A stretch of DNA of 42,273 nt from an uncultured Bacteroidales bacterium (GTDB lineage: Bacteria; Bacteroidota; Bacteroidia; Bacteroidales; UBA932), in NCBI GenBank assembly GCA_944325505.1, contig CALVAJ010000018.1, positions 1 through 42,273 on the forward strand. The letters are read 5' to 3'. The notes under the pieces were generated by a model. It saw only the letters and a program-made list of their open reading frames with translations, was not told the DNA's origin and did no database searches. Shown piece after piece: positions 34,237-42,273 of this stretch (position 1 is its first letter; each line of letters begins with the position of its first letter). The position numbers and the translations under genes are program-made.

Positions 34237-34464
34237 ATGAAGAAAAGATCTGCCGTTCACGTCGACCCTGAATATCTGAAAAAGCAGAAGGCGTCCCTCA
34301 TAAGGAGACACCGCCAGGTCATTTATCTGAATGACAGTGAAATGGCGGCAATATCCAAGTACTGCGATCTTTTCAAGGTCGGCACCAGGGCCGTCCTTTT
34401 CCGGGAGGCCATCATGGAGAAAGTGCTCAAAGAACTGGAAGACAACCATCCTACTCTCTTTTAA
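34237..34464 (+). CDS. Small ribbon-helix-helix-like protein
   Basis: The 75-residue basic protein has a strand-like QVIYLNDSE (about 28-36), then two predicted helices (MAAISKYCDLF and TRAVLFREAIMEKVLKEL). This is the strand-helix-helix order of MetJ/Arc-type DNA-binding proteins. The assignment is by pattern. It recalls short conserved hypothetical proteins of Bacteroidales ending in a HPTLF-like motif. It has its own palindromic promoter and a shared terminator with the convergent dnaK. A role as a DNA-binding autoregulator is inferred, not shown. Confidence 0.7.
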   Translation: MKKRSAVHVDPEYLKKQKASLIRRHRQVIYLNDSEMAAISKYCDLFKVGTRAVLFREAIMEKVLKELEDNHPTLF

Positions 34465-34504
34465 TAATCAATGTCAAAAATAGCGGTGCGGGCCGGACGG
34501 AATA

Positions 34505-34543
34505 AAAAAAACGGCCGGAAGCACATACTTCCGACCGTTTTTT
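34505..34543. terminator. Bidirectional terminator between the small gene and dnaK
   Basis: AAAAAACGG (with one unpaired C) plus CGGAAG pairs with CTTCCG (one unpaired A) plus CCGTTTTTT across a 6-nt loop. Tracts of A and T on both sides let it serve both convergent genes. Confidence 0.85.
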
Positions 34544-34558
34544 ATTGTAGTTTTCCGA

Positions 34559-36454
34559 TTACTGCTCGTCAGGTCCCTGGTTGTCCGGGCCGTTGCTGCC
34601 GCCCTGAGGACCACCCTGGTAAGGGTTCTGTGGCCCGCCCTGCTGTGCGCCGGCTGCTTTGGCCATATCCTCTGAAGCAGCGTGCCAAGCATTGTTCAGA
34701 GCTTCGGTATATCTGTCGATATCGCTGATGTTCTGAGTCTTGACTGCCTCTTTCAGGCTGCCGAGCGCAGTCTCGATAGCGCCTTTCTTGTCGGCAGGAA
34801 TCTTGTCGCCGTACTCCTTGAGGTTCTTGTCGCTCTGGAAGCAGAGGGCATCTGCACCGTTGATCTTGTCTACACGCTCTTTCTCTGCCTTGTCGGCTGC
34901 CTCGTTGGCCTTGGCCTCGTCACGCATCCTCTTGATCTCGTCCTCGCTCAGTCCGGAAGAAGCCTCGATACGGATTTTCTGCTCTTTGCCTGTAGCCTTA
35001 TCTTTGGCAGAAACGTTCAGGATACCGTTGGCATCGATATCGAATGTAACTTCGATCTGCGGGATTCCCCTTGGAGCAGGAGCGATTCCGTCCAGATGGA
35101 AACGTCCGATCTCCTTGTTGTCCTTGGCCATAGGACGCTCGCCCTGGAGTACGTGGATCTCTACTGAAGGCTGGTTGTCGGCTGCGGTAGAGAATACCTC
35201 CGACTTGCGGGTAGGGATGGTGGTGTTGGACTCGATAAGCTTGGTCATCACACCGCCGAGGGTCTCGATACCGAGAGAAAGCGGGGTCACATCCAGAAGA
35301 AGGACATCTTTCACGTCGCCTGCGAGCACACCGCCCTGGATGGCTGCTCCGATGGCTACGACCTCATCAGGGTTCACGCTCTTGTTCGGCTCCTTGCCGA
35401 AGAATTTCTTCACGATTTCCTGGATGGCCGGGATACGTGTGGAACCTCCGACCAGAAGCACTTCATCGATGTCGGATGCAGAAAGGTTTGCATCTGAAAG
35501 CGCCTTGCGGCACGGCTCGATGGTTCTCTGTATAAGCTCATCTGCGAGCTGCTCGAATTTGGCTCTCGTAAGGGTCTTTACCAAGTGTTTCGGAACTCCG
35601 TCCACCGGCATGATGTAAGGCAGGTTGATCTCTGTAGAGGTCTGGCTTGAAAGCTCGATTTTAGCCTTTTCAGCAGCCTCTTTAAGTCTCTGAAGTGCCA
35701 TAGGGTCTTTCTTCAGGTCGATTCCGCCGTTCTCGGCAGCGAACTCTGAAGCCAGCCAGTCTATGATTACCTGGTCGAAGTCATCTCCTCCGAGGTGGGT
35801 GTCACCGTTGGTCGATTTCACCTCGAACACACCGTCACCCAGTTCAAGGATTGATATATCGAATGTACCGCCGCCGAGGTCGTACACTGCGATTTTCATG
35901 TCTTTGTTCTTCTTGTCCAGACCGTATGCAAGGGCTGCTGCCGTAGGCTCGTTGATGATACGCTTTACATCGAGCCCTGCGATTTTTCCGGCCTCTTTCG
36001 TAGCCTGTCTCTGTGAATCCGAGAAGTATGCAGGAACTGTGATGACAGCCTCCGTGACTTCCTGTCTCAGATAGTCCTCGGCAGTCTTTTTCATCTTCTG
36101 GAGAATCATTGCCGAAATCTCCTGAGGAGTGTAGAGACGTCCGTCGATGTCAACACGCGGAGTATTGTTGTCGCCCCTGACTACCTTGTAAGGCATCCTC
36201 TCGATTTCCTTGCCTACCTGATCGTAAGTCTCGCCCATGAATCTCTTTATAGAGAACACGGTCTTGTGAGGGTTGGTAATGGCCTGTCTCTTGGCCGGAT
36301 TACCTATCTTTCTTTCGCCGCCGTCGGTGAATGCCACTACTGAAGGAGTGGTCCTCTGGCCCTCATTGTTGATGATGACTGCAGGCTCGTTGCCTTCCAT
36401 CACTGCCACGCATGAGTTCGTGGTTCCCAAGTCAATACCGATAATTTTTCCCAT
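34559..36454 (-). CDS. dnaK: Chaperone DnaK (Hsp70)
   Basis: The 631-residue Hsp70 has the ATPase signatures [14 protein letters not shown] (4-17), [12 protein letters not shown] (phosphate 2) and [14 protein letters not shown]. The linker region [19 protein letters not shown] leads into the substrate-binding domain, followed by an alpha lid and a Gly/Pro/Gln-rich tail of about 30 residues. It folds client proteins with DnaJ and GrpE, which are not adjacent here. The ATG at 36454 follows AAAGGAAAAG. Upstream there is no CIRCE element (TTAGCACTC-type), but a small inverted repeat lies at 36490-36508. Confidence 0.98.
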   Translation of the reverse strand: MGKIIGIDLGTTNSCVAVMEGNEPAVIINNEGQRTTPSVVAFTDGGERKIGNPAKRQAITNPHKTVFSIKRFMGETYDQVGKEIERMPYKVVRGDNNTPRVDIDGRLYTPQEISAMILQKMKKTAEDYLRQEVTEAVITVPAYFSDSQRQATKEAGKIAGLDVKRIINEPTAAALAYGLDKKNKDMKIAVYDLGGGTFDISILELGDGVFEVKSTNGDTHLGGDDFDQVIIDWLASEFAAENGGIDLKKDPMALQRLKEAAEKAKIELSSQTSTEINLPYIMPVDGVPKHLVKTLTRAKFEQLADELIQRTIEPCRKALSDANLSASDIDEVLLVGGSTRIPAIQEIVKKFFGKEPNKSVNPDEVVAIGAAIQGGVLAGDVKDVLLLDVTPLSLGIETLGGVMTKLIESNTTIPTRKSEVFSTAADNQPSVEIHVLQGERPMAKDNKEIGRFHLDGIAPAPRGIPQIEVTFDIDANGILNVSAKDKATGKEQKIRIEASSGLSEDEIKRMRDEAKANEAADKAEKERVDKINGADALCFQSDKNLKEYGDKIPADKKGAIETALGSLKEAVKTQNISDIDRYTEALNNAWHAASEDMAKAAGAQQGGPQNPYQGGPQGGSNGPDNQGPDEQ

Positions 36455-36489
36455 AATATCTTTTCCTTTTTATTATTCGACTTAAAATT

Positions 36490-36508
36490 CTGTCCGTTGT
36501 CCGGACAG
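36490..36508. promoter_or_regulatory. Inverted repeat upstream of dnaK
   Basis: CTGTCCG (36490-36496) and CGGACAG (36502-36508) flank TTGTC, about 40 nt before the dnaK start; a further CTGTCCG copy occurs at about 36533-36539. It could be an operator or a leader hairpin. No heat-shock consensus known to me fits. Confidence 0.4.
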
Positions 36509-36602
36509 TCCTTTCAAGGTGCCTGTCCGTGGCAACGCCCGGAGTAATAACGAATGTTGTGCCAATGGACGAAACCCGTTACGGTATGCCAAAATGGCAG
36601 AA

Positions 36603-36637
36603 AAGAGGGTGACATGTCAGTGACACGCCACCCTCTT
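36603..36637 (-). terminator. Terminator of the lipoprotein operon
   Basis: AAGAGGGTG (36603-36611) and CACCCTCTT (36629-36637) pair. On the minus strand the stem is followed by TTCTGCCATTTT. It lies between the end of the last lipoprotein gene (36694) and dnaK. Confidence 0.65.
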
Positions 36638-36693
36638 CGCAATGTTCCGGATGATTGTCCGGTCAATGCCTTTGGCTGCAGTTCAGTCCGCCG

Positions 36694-38799
36694 TTACCAG
36701 GCCTCCTCTCCTCTGATCGTGAAATCTTCCGTGCTGATACCTCCTCCTTCCGCAGGAATATTCAGGTGCAGGACAGTGCCGGCTGAAACCCCGTATACGT
36801 ACATGTTATCCACGATGGAAACTTGCCCGAAGTGGATTTCACCTGTTTCCGGATAATATGTTCCGAAAGTTGCCTCATCATAGTAGTATGATGCCGATGA
36901 AAGCCTGGCTTCTCCCGAGCCTCCGTATGCAGGTATGGTAAACCCTAAATGACAGCCCGCTCTCTCTATCTTGACTGCACTGTGGTCGGTAGCGTCTATG
37001 GTCAGATATGAGCCGCTGCCTTCGTCTATGAATGAGAGTCCGATTCCTTCGGCATCAGGGAATGTATACGGTGTGAACGGTGTCAGGACGCGGAAAAAGT
37101 CCTGACCGTCCATCTTTTCGACTGTAAGCCCGCTTATAAGGAATTCTCCGAAGTTCATCATTGTGAATATGTCGCAGAGCATCTCTGCCTGAGTGGTGAC
37201 TGTGCTCCATGCAGCCTCAGGGTCGATGTAGTAGTCGGTCTGCATTACGAGTCTTTCCGATACTTTATGACCGCCTGCTCCGGTCGCTTCTACAAGGAAA
37301 GTGTACGATGAGTTCTCCTCCAGGGTCCCGTAGCTCAGCTTAAGGCCATCCTGGCTGTTGGCTAGTTCTATCTGTTCGGCAGTGGCTGCAGCTCCGTACA
37401 GTTCCAGAAGTTCTTCGTCTGTCTGCTCTTCTGCAGCGCTTGTGTTGAACATGGCGAATTTGATTCCGGCCGCATTCGTGGTCCTGATCACAGGGATAAG
37501 CTGAGTAAACGGCCTGTCGCTTTGCATTTCGGACAGATCGATTTCAGGCGCCTCACCTTCAGGTGCTCCTGTAGAGACATCGAAAACTGCAGGAGTGCCT
37601 TTGGCCGTAGCGTTGTCGGCGAAAGATACTATGAGCTTGTATTGAGTATCTGCGGTAAGGGCCACTTCATTTCCGCTGACATTGAAAGATGTGTTGTCCG
37701 TCCTGGCATATTTGCCTTCTCCGTCTGTGAAGAAAGTTTCCGAGCCATAGCCGGCGGCCAGTCGCCTGGCAAGTTCTTCTTCCTCACCGGCAAAGCTGTC
37801 GCTGGCGTAATGGTCCCAGGTCGCCTTGGATACCAGGACTGTCTTGAGCGGAATACCGGATGCGGCCGTGACAGTGTATGTTATGGATGTAGGACCCGCA
37901 TCCGTTACTTCGGCTTCAGGCTTCGTCTGTGCAGAGAACCCGAAATCAGGCAGGACAAGCATTTCGGAGCGGCCTACGCTCTTGGCTCCTGTCGTGAATT
38001 GGTATGCCACATTCCCTTCACTGTCCTCCAGGGTGATATAGAATCCTTCTGCATATTCTCCGGCAGGGACTACGACATAGAAATCTGTCGGTTCGCTGCT
38101 GAGTGCAATGCTTTCAGGCTCGCCTTCCTGCGTATATGCAGAGACATTGATCGAATAGTTGGGATAGTATCCGTAATCCGTGTTTGCATAGAAATCGTAG
38201 CTGTCTCCGAATTCCCCGCTGGCCAGCTGGTCTTCAGTGAACTGGAGCCATCCTGCTACAGGGCTTCCGTCTTTGGCGGAGAATGACAGGGAGGTAAGGT
38301 TCAGGTTTCCGGTTACACCGAATCTGACGATACCTCCTATATTGTAGATACGGACATCGGTAGAGGCGGAATAACCGGCTGCAATGTTGCTGAAGTCTGA
38401 AAACGAGTCTTTTGCATAAGATTGTACATTAGGGAAATACACAAGCTGCCCTCCTCCTTCAAACGGTGTCGGAGGGTAGCTTCCGGTATATACTACGAAA
38501 TAGCTGTCGCTTTCGGTTACGCCGGGAACAGTGGCTACGGTAGGGTCATTTTCATCTATGATGATAGTGTACAGCTCGTAATTGATGAAAATATAGTCAT
38601 TTTCGTTCCAATAGACCTTTCCGGTCTCACCGTCGACGGATGTCTTTGTAGGGTCGGTATTCCGGATAGTGAGGGTCACCGTTCCTGAAGTCTGGGGCTT
38701 TTCAGGTTCGGACAGTTCTTTCTGGCTGCACTGTACAGTCAGAAGTACGGCGGGCAGCAATGTCAGCAATGCCCTGGCTGTTTTTGCTAATGAGTTCAT
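36694..38799 (-). CDS. Fimbrillin-like surface lipoprotein, third gene of a paralogous operon
   Basis: The 701-residue protein has a signal peptide and a probable lipidated Cys24 (TVQC, a non-canonical lipobox). A fimbrillin-like domain follows (about 38-290: TKTSVDGETGKVYWNENDY, then FYVVVPAGEYAEGF), then one or two FnIII-like modules. The C-terminal domain of about 170 residues (WSTVTTQAEMLCDIF, GLTVEKMDGQDFFRV) is shared with the two upstream genes. It ends in STEDFTIRGEEAW. The start ATG overlaps the stop of the previous gene as annotated (ATGA). A surface or fimbria-related role is inferred; no function is known to me. Confidence 0.75.
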   Translation of the reverse strand: MNSLAKTARALLTLLPAVLLTVQCSQKELSEPEKPQTSGTVTLTIRNTDPTKTSVDGETGKVYWNENDYIFINYELYTIIIDENDPTVATVPGVTESDSYFVVYTGSYPPTPFEGGGQLVYFPNVQSYAKDSFSDFSNIAAGYSASTDVRIYNIGGIVRFGVTGNLNLTSLSFSAKDGSPVAGWLQFTEDQLASGEFGDSYDFYANTDYGYYPNYSINVSAYTQEGEPESIALSSEPTDFYVVVPAGEYAEGFYITLEDSEGNVAYQFTTGAKSVGRSEMLVLPDFGFSAQTKPEAEVTDAGPTSITYTVTAASGIPLKTVLVSKATWDHYASDSFAGEEEELARRLAAGYGSETFFTDGEGKYARTDNTSFNVSGNEVALTADTQYKLIVSFADNATAKGTPAVFDVSTGAPEGEAPEIDLSEMQSDRPFTQLIPVIRTTNAAGIKFAMFNTSAAEEQTDEELLELYGAAATAEQIELANSQDGLKLSYGTLEENSSYTFLVEATGAGGHKVSERLVMQTDYYIDPEAAWSTVTTQAEMLCDIFTMMNFGEFLISGLTVEKMDGQDFFRVLTPFTPYTFPDAEGIGLSFIDEGSGSYLTIDATDHSAVKIERAGCHLGFTIPAYGGSGEARLSSASYYYDEATFGTYYPETGEIHFGQVSIVDNMYVYGVSAGTVLHLNIPAEGGGISTEDFTIRGEEAW

Positions 38800-40979
38800 A
38801 ATATATAGGGTTTTTGTTGTTTTACGTTTTGGATTTTTCCGCAGGCGTCCTGATTTGGAGCCGGATGATGAAGTCTTCCCGCCTCGGGTACTGTCAGAGC
38901 CTTGACGCTTTTCGCGCTTGCGGCCGCACCTGTCTCAGGGCTGTGGAGATAGATCCTGGTAGGGTCTGTGAGATATATGGAGTTATCATAGTCACTCAAT
39001 ATCATTCCGACATCACCGAGGTCTATTAAGCCTGAAGTTTCATCGTAGTAGCCGTAGCTGCCCTCAAAGCCGTAGTCCGGCAGCGAGCAATAGCTTATTC
39101 CATTCTGATCATCAGGGAACATTTCTGTATAGATAAGACCGACATAGTTCTCTGTCTGTTCAAGCCTTACATATCCGTTCCTGGCATCTATGGTAAGGTA
39201 TCCGTCTGTTGTGGTGAAATAGTCAGGATTGCTTTCCGCCATGATGTCGAGCGGATTCTTTATCCTGAATATGTCATAGTCTCCGTATTTTTCGATCGTG
39301 AGATCATACAGAGCGAATACGGGGGTGTCTTCTGACAGGAAATAAGACAGCAGTCCGCACTCCATATAGCCGTCCGTAGATACGGTCTGCCACTGCCCGT
39401 CCGCAGGCAGATAGGCATCAGTGGTATGTTCCAGGACTTTTATGGTCTCGGCGCCGCCTTCCCCGACTGCCATGACCATGATCTTGTATGCAGAGCCGGA
39501 ATTAAGGCTCTGCCAGAACCAGTCAAGACCGGAAGAATTGGCCGCAGCCAGGTCTTCCTCGCCTACAGAGGTCGCATTGTTGATTATGATACTCCGGTCA
39601 TCCATCCCGGAAGCGATATACTGATCATATACTTCACTGAGCAGGGCATAGCATTTTATGTCTGCCGCACCGATTGCAGTTATGACTGCATGGATTGTAT
39701 TGTAAGGCGTATCTGTCTGTACGAGCTGTACATCGAGCGCCGGGCCTTCTCCTTCAGCTGCAGCCGTTGTTACCATTGTCCGGCAGGCGTTGCCGATGGT
39801 TGAGGAGCCGTTCGAGTATCCGGCGAGGATTACGTATCCGGTAGAGGCTGTCAGACTGGAAGCGTATCCGTTGATATTGTAGGCTGATGTCAGTGTCCCG
39901 CTATAGTTTCCTGTTGCGTCCAGTGACATGATTCTGTCACCGTGGAACATGTCCAGCAGATAGGTCGCAATAATGTCCGGCGAAAAATCCGGATTGCTTC
40001 CAAGATAGGCGTTCCACATGTCCAGGGTCACGGCCGTGCTGACAACAGGGGCGCCCGGAGCCGCCGTTATGGTGTAAGGGACCGATGTAGCCGATGCTCC
40101 TGCCTCATCCGCAGCGACAGTGATTTCCGCAGTGCCTGGCGTGAACCCGAACGCTGTCATGGGAACCATTTCGGAACGGTTGACGGTTATGCTTTTGTCC
40201 GTGGACTGGATGCACACATTGCCGTCCGTGTCCTCCATTATCACCGAGAATCCGGAACTGTACGTCCTGGCAGGAACGACGAAGTACAGATAGGCCGGTT
40301 CGGATGTGTCGAGCCCTATGAAATCAGCGTCCGACGCTTTTATCGTAATGCATGAGTAGGACTTTGTGCTGAAATCTGAATAGTTCCCGAGTTCTCCGCT
40401 GATGATGTCCGCGGTCGGGACAGTCAGGTCTCCGCCGAGTCCCGCCCCGTCATTGCTCCAGAGCGATGCCGACTGCAGACCGCCCGTACCGGTTATCCCT
40501 ACGCGGATTATTCCCATGAGATTCCTGAAACTGAGGCCGGTGTCTTCGCTGTAGGCCACCATGGTGTTGTCATACTGTCCGAAAGAGTTTCGACCCTCTG
40601 AATAATACTGGTTCGGGCTTATGGAAATGATGCAGTTCTCTTCATCTACATTGACCACCGGTTGATAATATGTCGAGAATACGGCCAGATAAGTGTCTGC
40701 TTTGGTGACATCCGGGACCGTAGCTTTTGAAGGGTCGTCCGGATCCGGTATGACCTCGTAATTGTTGTCGTTGATCCATACTATGTCACCTTCTTCCCAG
40801 TATACCGCTCCGGTTTCCGGGTCAAGGATTGTCTTTGTGCCGGTGACATCGCCCTGTATCGTGAGCGTGACGGTCTCTCCCGACCGTTCCGGAGCATCTC
40901 CGGTCAGCTCGGCCTTTGTGCATTGTACTGCCGCCATGGCCGCCAGTGCAGCCAGTATAGGTATAATGTATCGTTTCAT
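38796..40979 (-). CDS. Fimbrillin-like surface lipoprotein with a probable 3' frameshift, second gene
   Basis: As read, 727 residues: a signal with Cys20 (AVQC), a fimbrillin-like domain (GTKTILDPETGAVYWEEGD; YFVVPARTYSSGFSVI), FnIII-like modules, then the shared C-terminal domain (WQTVSTDGYMECGLL; YDIFRIKNPL). The last 26 residues (from RLHHPAPNQDA) do not resemble the paralogues. In the +1 frame the same DNA encodes EDFIIRLQIRTPAEKSKT and stops at 38822-38824, matching the paralogues' STEDF-x-I ending. One extra base near the CCC at 38878-38880 explains this. It may be an assembly error, a real mutation or a phase-like variation. Confidence 0.75.
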   Translation of the reverse strand: MKRYIIPILAALAAMAAVQCTKAELTGDAPERSGETVTLTIQGDVTGTKTILDPETGAVYWEEGDIVWINDNNYEVIPDPDDPSKATVPDVTKADTYLAVFSTYYQPVVNVDEENCIISISPNQYYSEGRNSFGQYDNTMVAYSEDTGLSFRNLMGIIRVGITGTGGLQSASLWSNDGAGLGGDLTVPTADIISGELGNYSDFSTKSYSCITIKASDADFIGLDTSEPAYLYFVVPARTYSSGFSVIMEDTDGNVCIQSTDKSITVNRSEMVPMTAFGFTPGTAEITVAADEAGASATSVPYTITAAPGAPVVSTAVTLDMWNAYLGSNPDFSPDIIATYLLDMFHGDRIMSLDATGNYSGTLTSAYNINGYASSLTASTGYVILAGYSNGSSTIGNACRTMVTTAAAEGEGPALDVQLVQTDTPYNTIHAVITAIGAADIKCYALLSEVYDQYIASGMDDRSIIINNATSVGEEDLAAANSSGLDWFWQSLNSGSAYKIMVMAVGEGGAETIKVLEHTTDAYLPADGQWQTVSTDGYMECGLLSYFLSEDTPVFALYDLTIEKYGDYDIFRIKNPLDIMAESNPDYFTTTDGYLTIDARNGYVRLEQTENYVGLIYTEMFPDDQNGISYCSLPDYGFEGSYGYYDETSGLIDLGDVGMILSDYDNSIYLTDPTRIYLHSPETGAAASAKSVKALTVPEAGRLHHPAPNQDACGKIQNVKQQKPYIL

Positions 40980-41006
40980 GACCTGTCAATCTAAGTGTCT
41001 GGAATA

Positions 41007-42086
41007 CTACCATCCGGTATGGACGATTTCGAAATCTTCCGTCGAGAATCCCGGTTTGTCCGGGTCGGGTTCCACGGGATACGGATTCTCGAACCAGAGT
41101 CTGGTCGGGGCCGCATTGCTGTAGAACCTGTCTTCGGAAAGTACTTTTATGTCTCCGAAATACACAGTACCCGCATCGGGGTCATATGTCCCGAGCGCCT
41201 CCATCCCGTCTTCGGCTCCCGTATAGCGGGAAGACTGGATATAAAGCTCATGTCCTTCGTAGATTATTCCGAGGTAGTTTGCAGGGCGGGACGACCACCA
41301 TTCTACTTTCACTGCGTCCGCATCCCTGGCATCGACCATGATGTATTTGTCCCCGCCGGCAGTGTCTCCGTCCTGTGAAGCCCAGAACTCCCGGAACGGG
41401 TCCTGCACGCGGAATACGTCCTTGTCCGAAAGCCGCTGGACGGTAAGCCCGCTGAAAGGCAGGGAGGTTACCGGCTCTCCGTCGTGTTTCAGGATGTCGC
41501 GAAACAGCCCGCATTCCATATAGCCGTTTGTGGAGACGGTCTTCCAGTTGGATTCAACCAGAGATTCTGGCAGATAGTCGTCCGTACTGGAGCTGACCGT
41601 CCTGACGACAGGTTCACCGTCGTCTCCGGAAGCCATTGCGAGAAATATGTATCCGGTAGCCGGAGTAAGGTATTTGTCCGTTCTTGTGAATCCGCGGCCG
41701 TTCGCCTCTCCGGTCTGACTGCCGCTGAGAGGTCCGCCGCCGTACTTGCCGATAATTTCTTCTTCCGTAAGTCCGTCACCTGTCTCCTTTTCGTAGAGGT
41801 CCGAGCCTATGAGGGCGCATTCGATGCTTGAAGCGTTTTCGGTGACAATCAGATGGCTCGTTTCCGCATAAGGACGTGCGCCTGTGTAGTTTTCCGTTAT
41901 TTCCAGGGAGACGGTAACGGCAGGCTCGTCAGGTTCGTCAGTAACCGGAGGTTTCTCCCCCCCCTCCTGTCCGGTTTCTGCTCCTCCGCTGGTCGTCTTG
42001 TCGCATCCTCCTGCCAGCAACACTACGGCAAAAGCAACCGTGACTGATGCAGCCACAGCGCATACGCGGGTTGTTAATCGGTTCAT
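41007..42086 (-). CDS. Short surface lipoprotein, first gene of the paralogous operon
   Basis: The 359-residue protein has a clear lipobox (LAGGC, Cys28) and a Gly/Glu/Pro-rich tether (about 29-56). One FnIII-like module follows (about 57-175), then the C-terminal domain shared with the next two genes (WKTVSTNGYMECGLFRDIL; DKDVFRVQDPF; TEDFEIVHTGW). It lacks the fimbrillin-like N-terminal domain of its neighbours. It lies 27 nt upstream of the second gene, and its promoter region carries 18-bp direct repeats. Function is unknown. A short member made with two large ones suggests a cell-surface assembly or an anchor/tip arrangement (speculation). Confidence 0.75.
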   Translation of the reverse strand: MNRLTTRVCAVAASVTVAFAVVLLAGGCDKTTSGGAETGQEGGEKPPVTDEPDEPAVTVSLEITENYTGARPYAETSHLIVTENASSIECALIGSDLYEKETGDGLTEEEIIGKYGGGPLSGSQTGEANGRGFTRTDKYLTPATGYIFLAMASGDDGEPVVRTVSSSTDDYLPESLVESNWKTVSTNGYMECGLFRDILKHDGEPVTSLPFSGLTVQRLSDKDVFRVQDPFREFWASQDGDTAGGDKYIMVDARDADAVKVEWWSSRPANYLGIIYEGHELYIQSSRYTGAEDGMEALGTYDPDAGTVYFGDIKVLSEDRFYSNAAPTRLWFENPYPVEPDPDKPGFSTEDFEIVHTGW

Positions 42087-42129
42087 AATGATAGGATTTA
42101 GTTAAAGGCCATACAATGTATGACGCCTA

Positions 42130-42137
42130 TAAAGGTA
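42130..42137 (-). promoter_or_regulatory. Imperfect -7 element of the lipoprotein operon
   Basis: TACCTTTA on the minus strand differs from TAnnTTTG only in the last base and lies 43 nt before the start at 42086. A 13-nt palindrome, CATACAATGTATG (42110-42122), sits just downstream, near the expected transcript start. Confidence 0.4.
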
Positions 42138-42158
42138 CAATAAAAATTCCGAAAAATG

Positions 42159-42198
42159 AAAGAATGCGTAAAAAATCATAAAAGAATGCGTAAAAAAT
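42159..42198 (-). promoter_or_regulatory. Two 18-bp direct repeats with 22-bp period
   Basis: AAAGAATGCGTAAAAAAT occurs identically at 42159-42176 and 42181-42198. The repeats begin 21 nt upstream of the imperfect -7 element, where an activator touching the -33 region would bind. A 22-bp period places the copies on one face of the helix, as for response regulators that bind direct repeats. Confidence 0.6.
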
Positions 42199-42228
42199 AA
42201 TGATTATCCGCAATAATACCCAAAGGGA

Positions 42229-42258
42229 CAAAAAGAGAGGGAGGCAAAGACCTCCCTC
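42229..42258 (-). terminator. Terminator of a gene beyond the right edge
   Basis: GAGGGAGG (42237-42244) pairs with CCTCCCTC (42251-42258) across CAAAGA. On the minus strand the stem is followed by TCTTTTTG. It probably ends a minus-strand gene outside the window and insulates the lipoprotein operon. Confidence 0.75.
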
Positions 42259-42273
42259 GATTGCATTCATTCG

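Noticed and set aside
36455-36560. CIRCE heat-shock operator upstream of dnaK
   Set aside because: No TTAGCACTC/GAGTGCTAA inverted repeat is present.
42159-42198. Start of a CRISPR array
   Set aside because: Only two 18-bp repeats with a 4-bp gap are present; this is operator spacing, not repeat-spacer architecture.

Overview
The window is chromosomal DNA from a member of the Bacteroidales. The signs are: many intergenic copies of the Bacteroidetes -7 promoter element (TAnnTTTG); mostly weak or absent Shine-Dalgarno sequences; a tRNA gene without an encoded CCA end; fimbrillin-like lipoproteins; and a transcarbamylase of the Bacteroidetes succinylornithine type. The split glycine decarboxylase (GcvPA/GcvPB) and fairly high GC for the order hint at a Rikenellaceae-like or uncultured gut/rumen lineage. 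I cannot fix the family from this sequence.

Layout. (1) 1-2850, minus strand: tRNA-Ser(UGA) with its own promoter and terminator, then rpoN, a SPOR-domain protein and an LEA14-like lipoprotein, apparently one operon. (2) 2877-8210, plus strand: miaB, then glpK-glpF-cls, which links glycerol uptake and phosphorylation to cardiolipin synthesis. (3) 8230-14957: a complete tripartite RND efflux operon (minus) and a divergent AraC-type regulator, with two dyad-symmetric sites between them. (4) 14961-17150: uvrB (minus). (5) 17218-24131, plus strand: lplA-gcvT-gcvH-gcvPA-gcvPB-lpdA, the whole glycine cleavage system with its lipoylation enzyme and E3 subunit. (6) 24141-27756: an accessory-looking stretch with palindromes, a PD-(D/E)XK Rpn-type nuclease, a secreted alpha/beta hydrolase, a small lipoprotein and gene-poor DNA. 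(7) 27757-33849: arginine genes. The minus-strand order is GNAT-argG-argC-argD and separately a succinylornithine-type argF'; a plus-strand EamA transporter lies between argF' and argD. (8) 34128-36454: a small ribbon-helix-helix-like protein under a palindromic promoter, convergent with dnaK. (9) 36603-42258, minus strand: a three-gene operon of related surface lipoproteins.

The most unusual items are: a pair of structured intergenic elements (27584-27689 and 30882-30969) that share a GGA-loop hairpin core but have unrelated, internally complementary outer arms; a third, multi-hairpin element inside the gcv operon (20982-21148); a likely +1 frameshift at the 3' end of the middle lipoprotein gene; 18-bp direct repeats with a 22-bp period upstream of that operon; a cysteine-rich GNAT protein that may supply the missing first step of succinylated arginine synthesis; and -7 elements lying 5-7 nt from start codons, which suggests leaderless mRNAs. 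I found no CRISPR array, prophage or complete insertion sequence.
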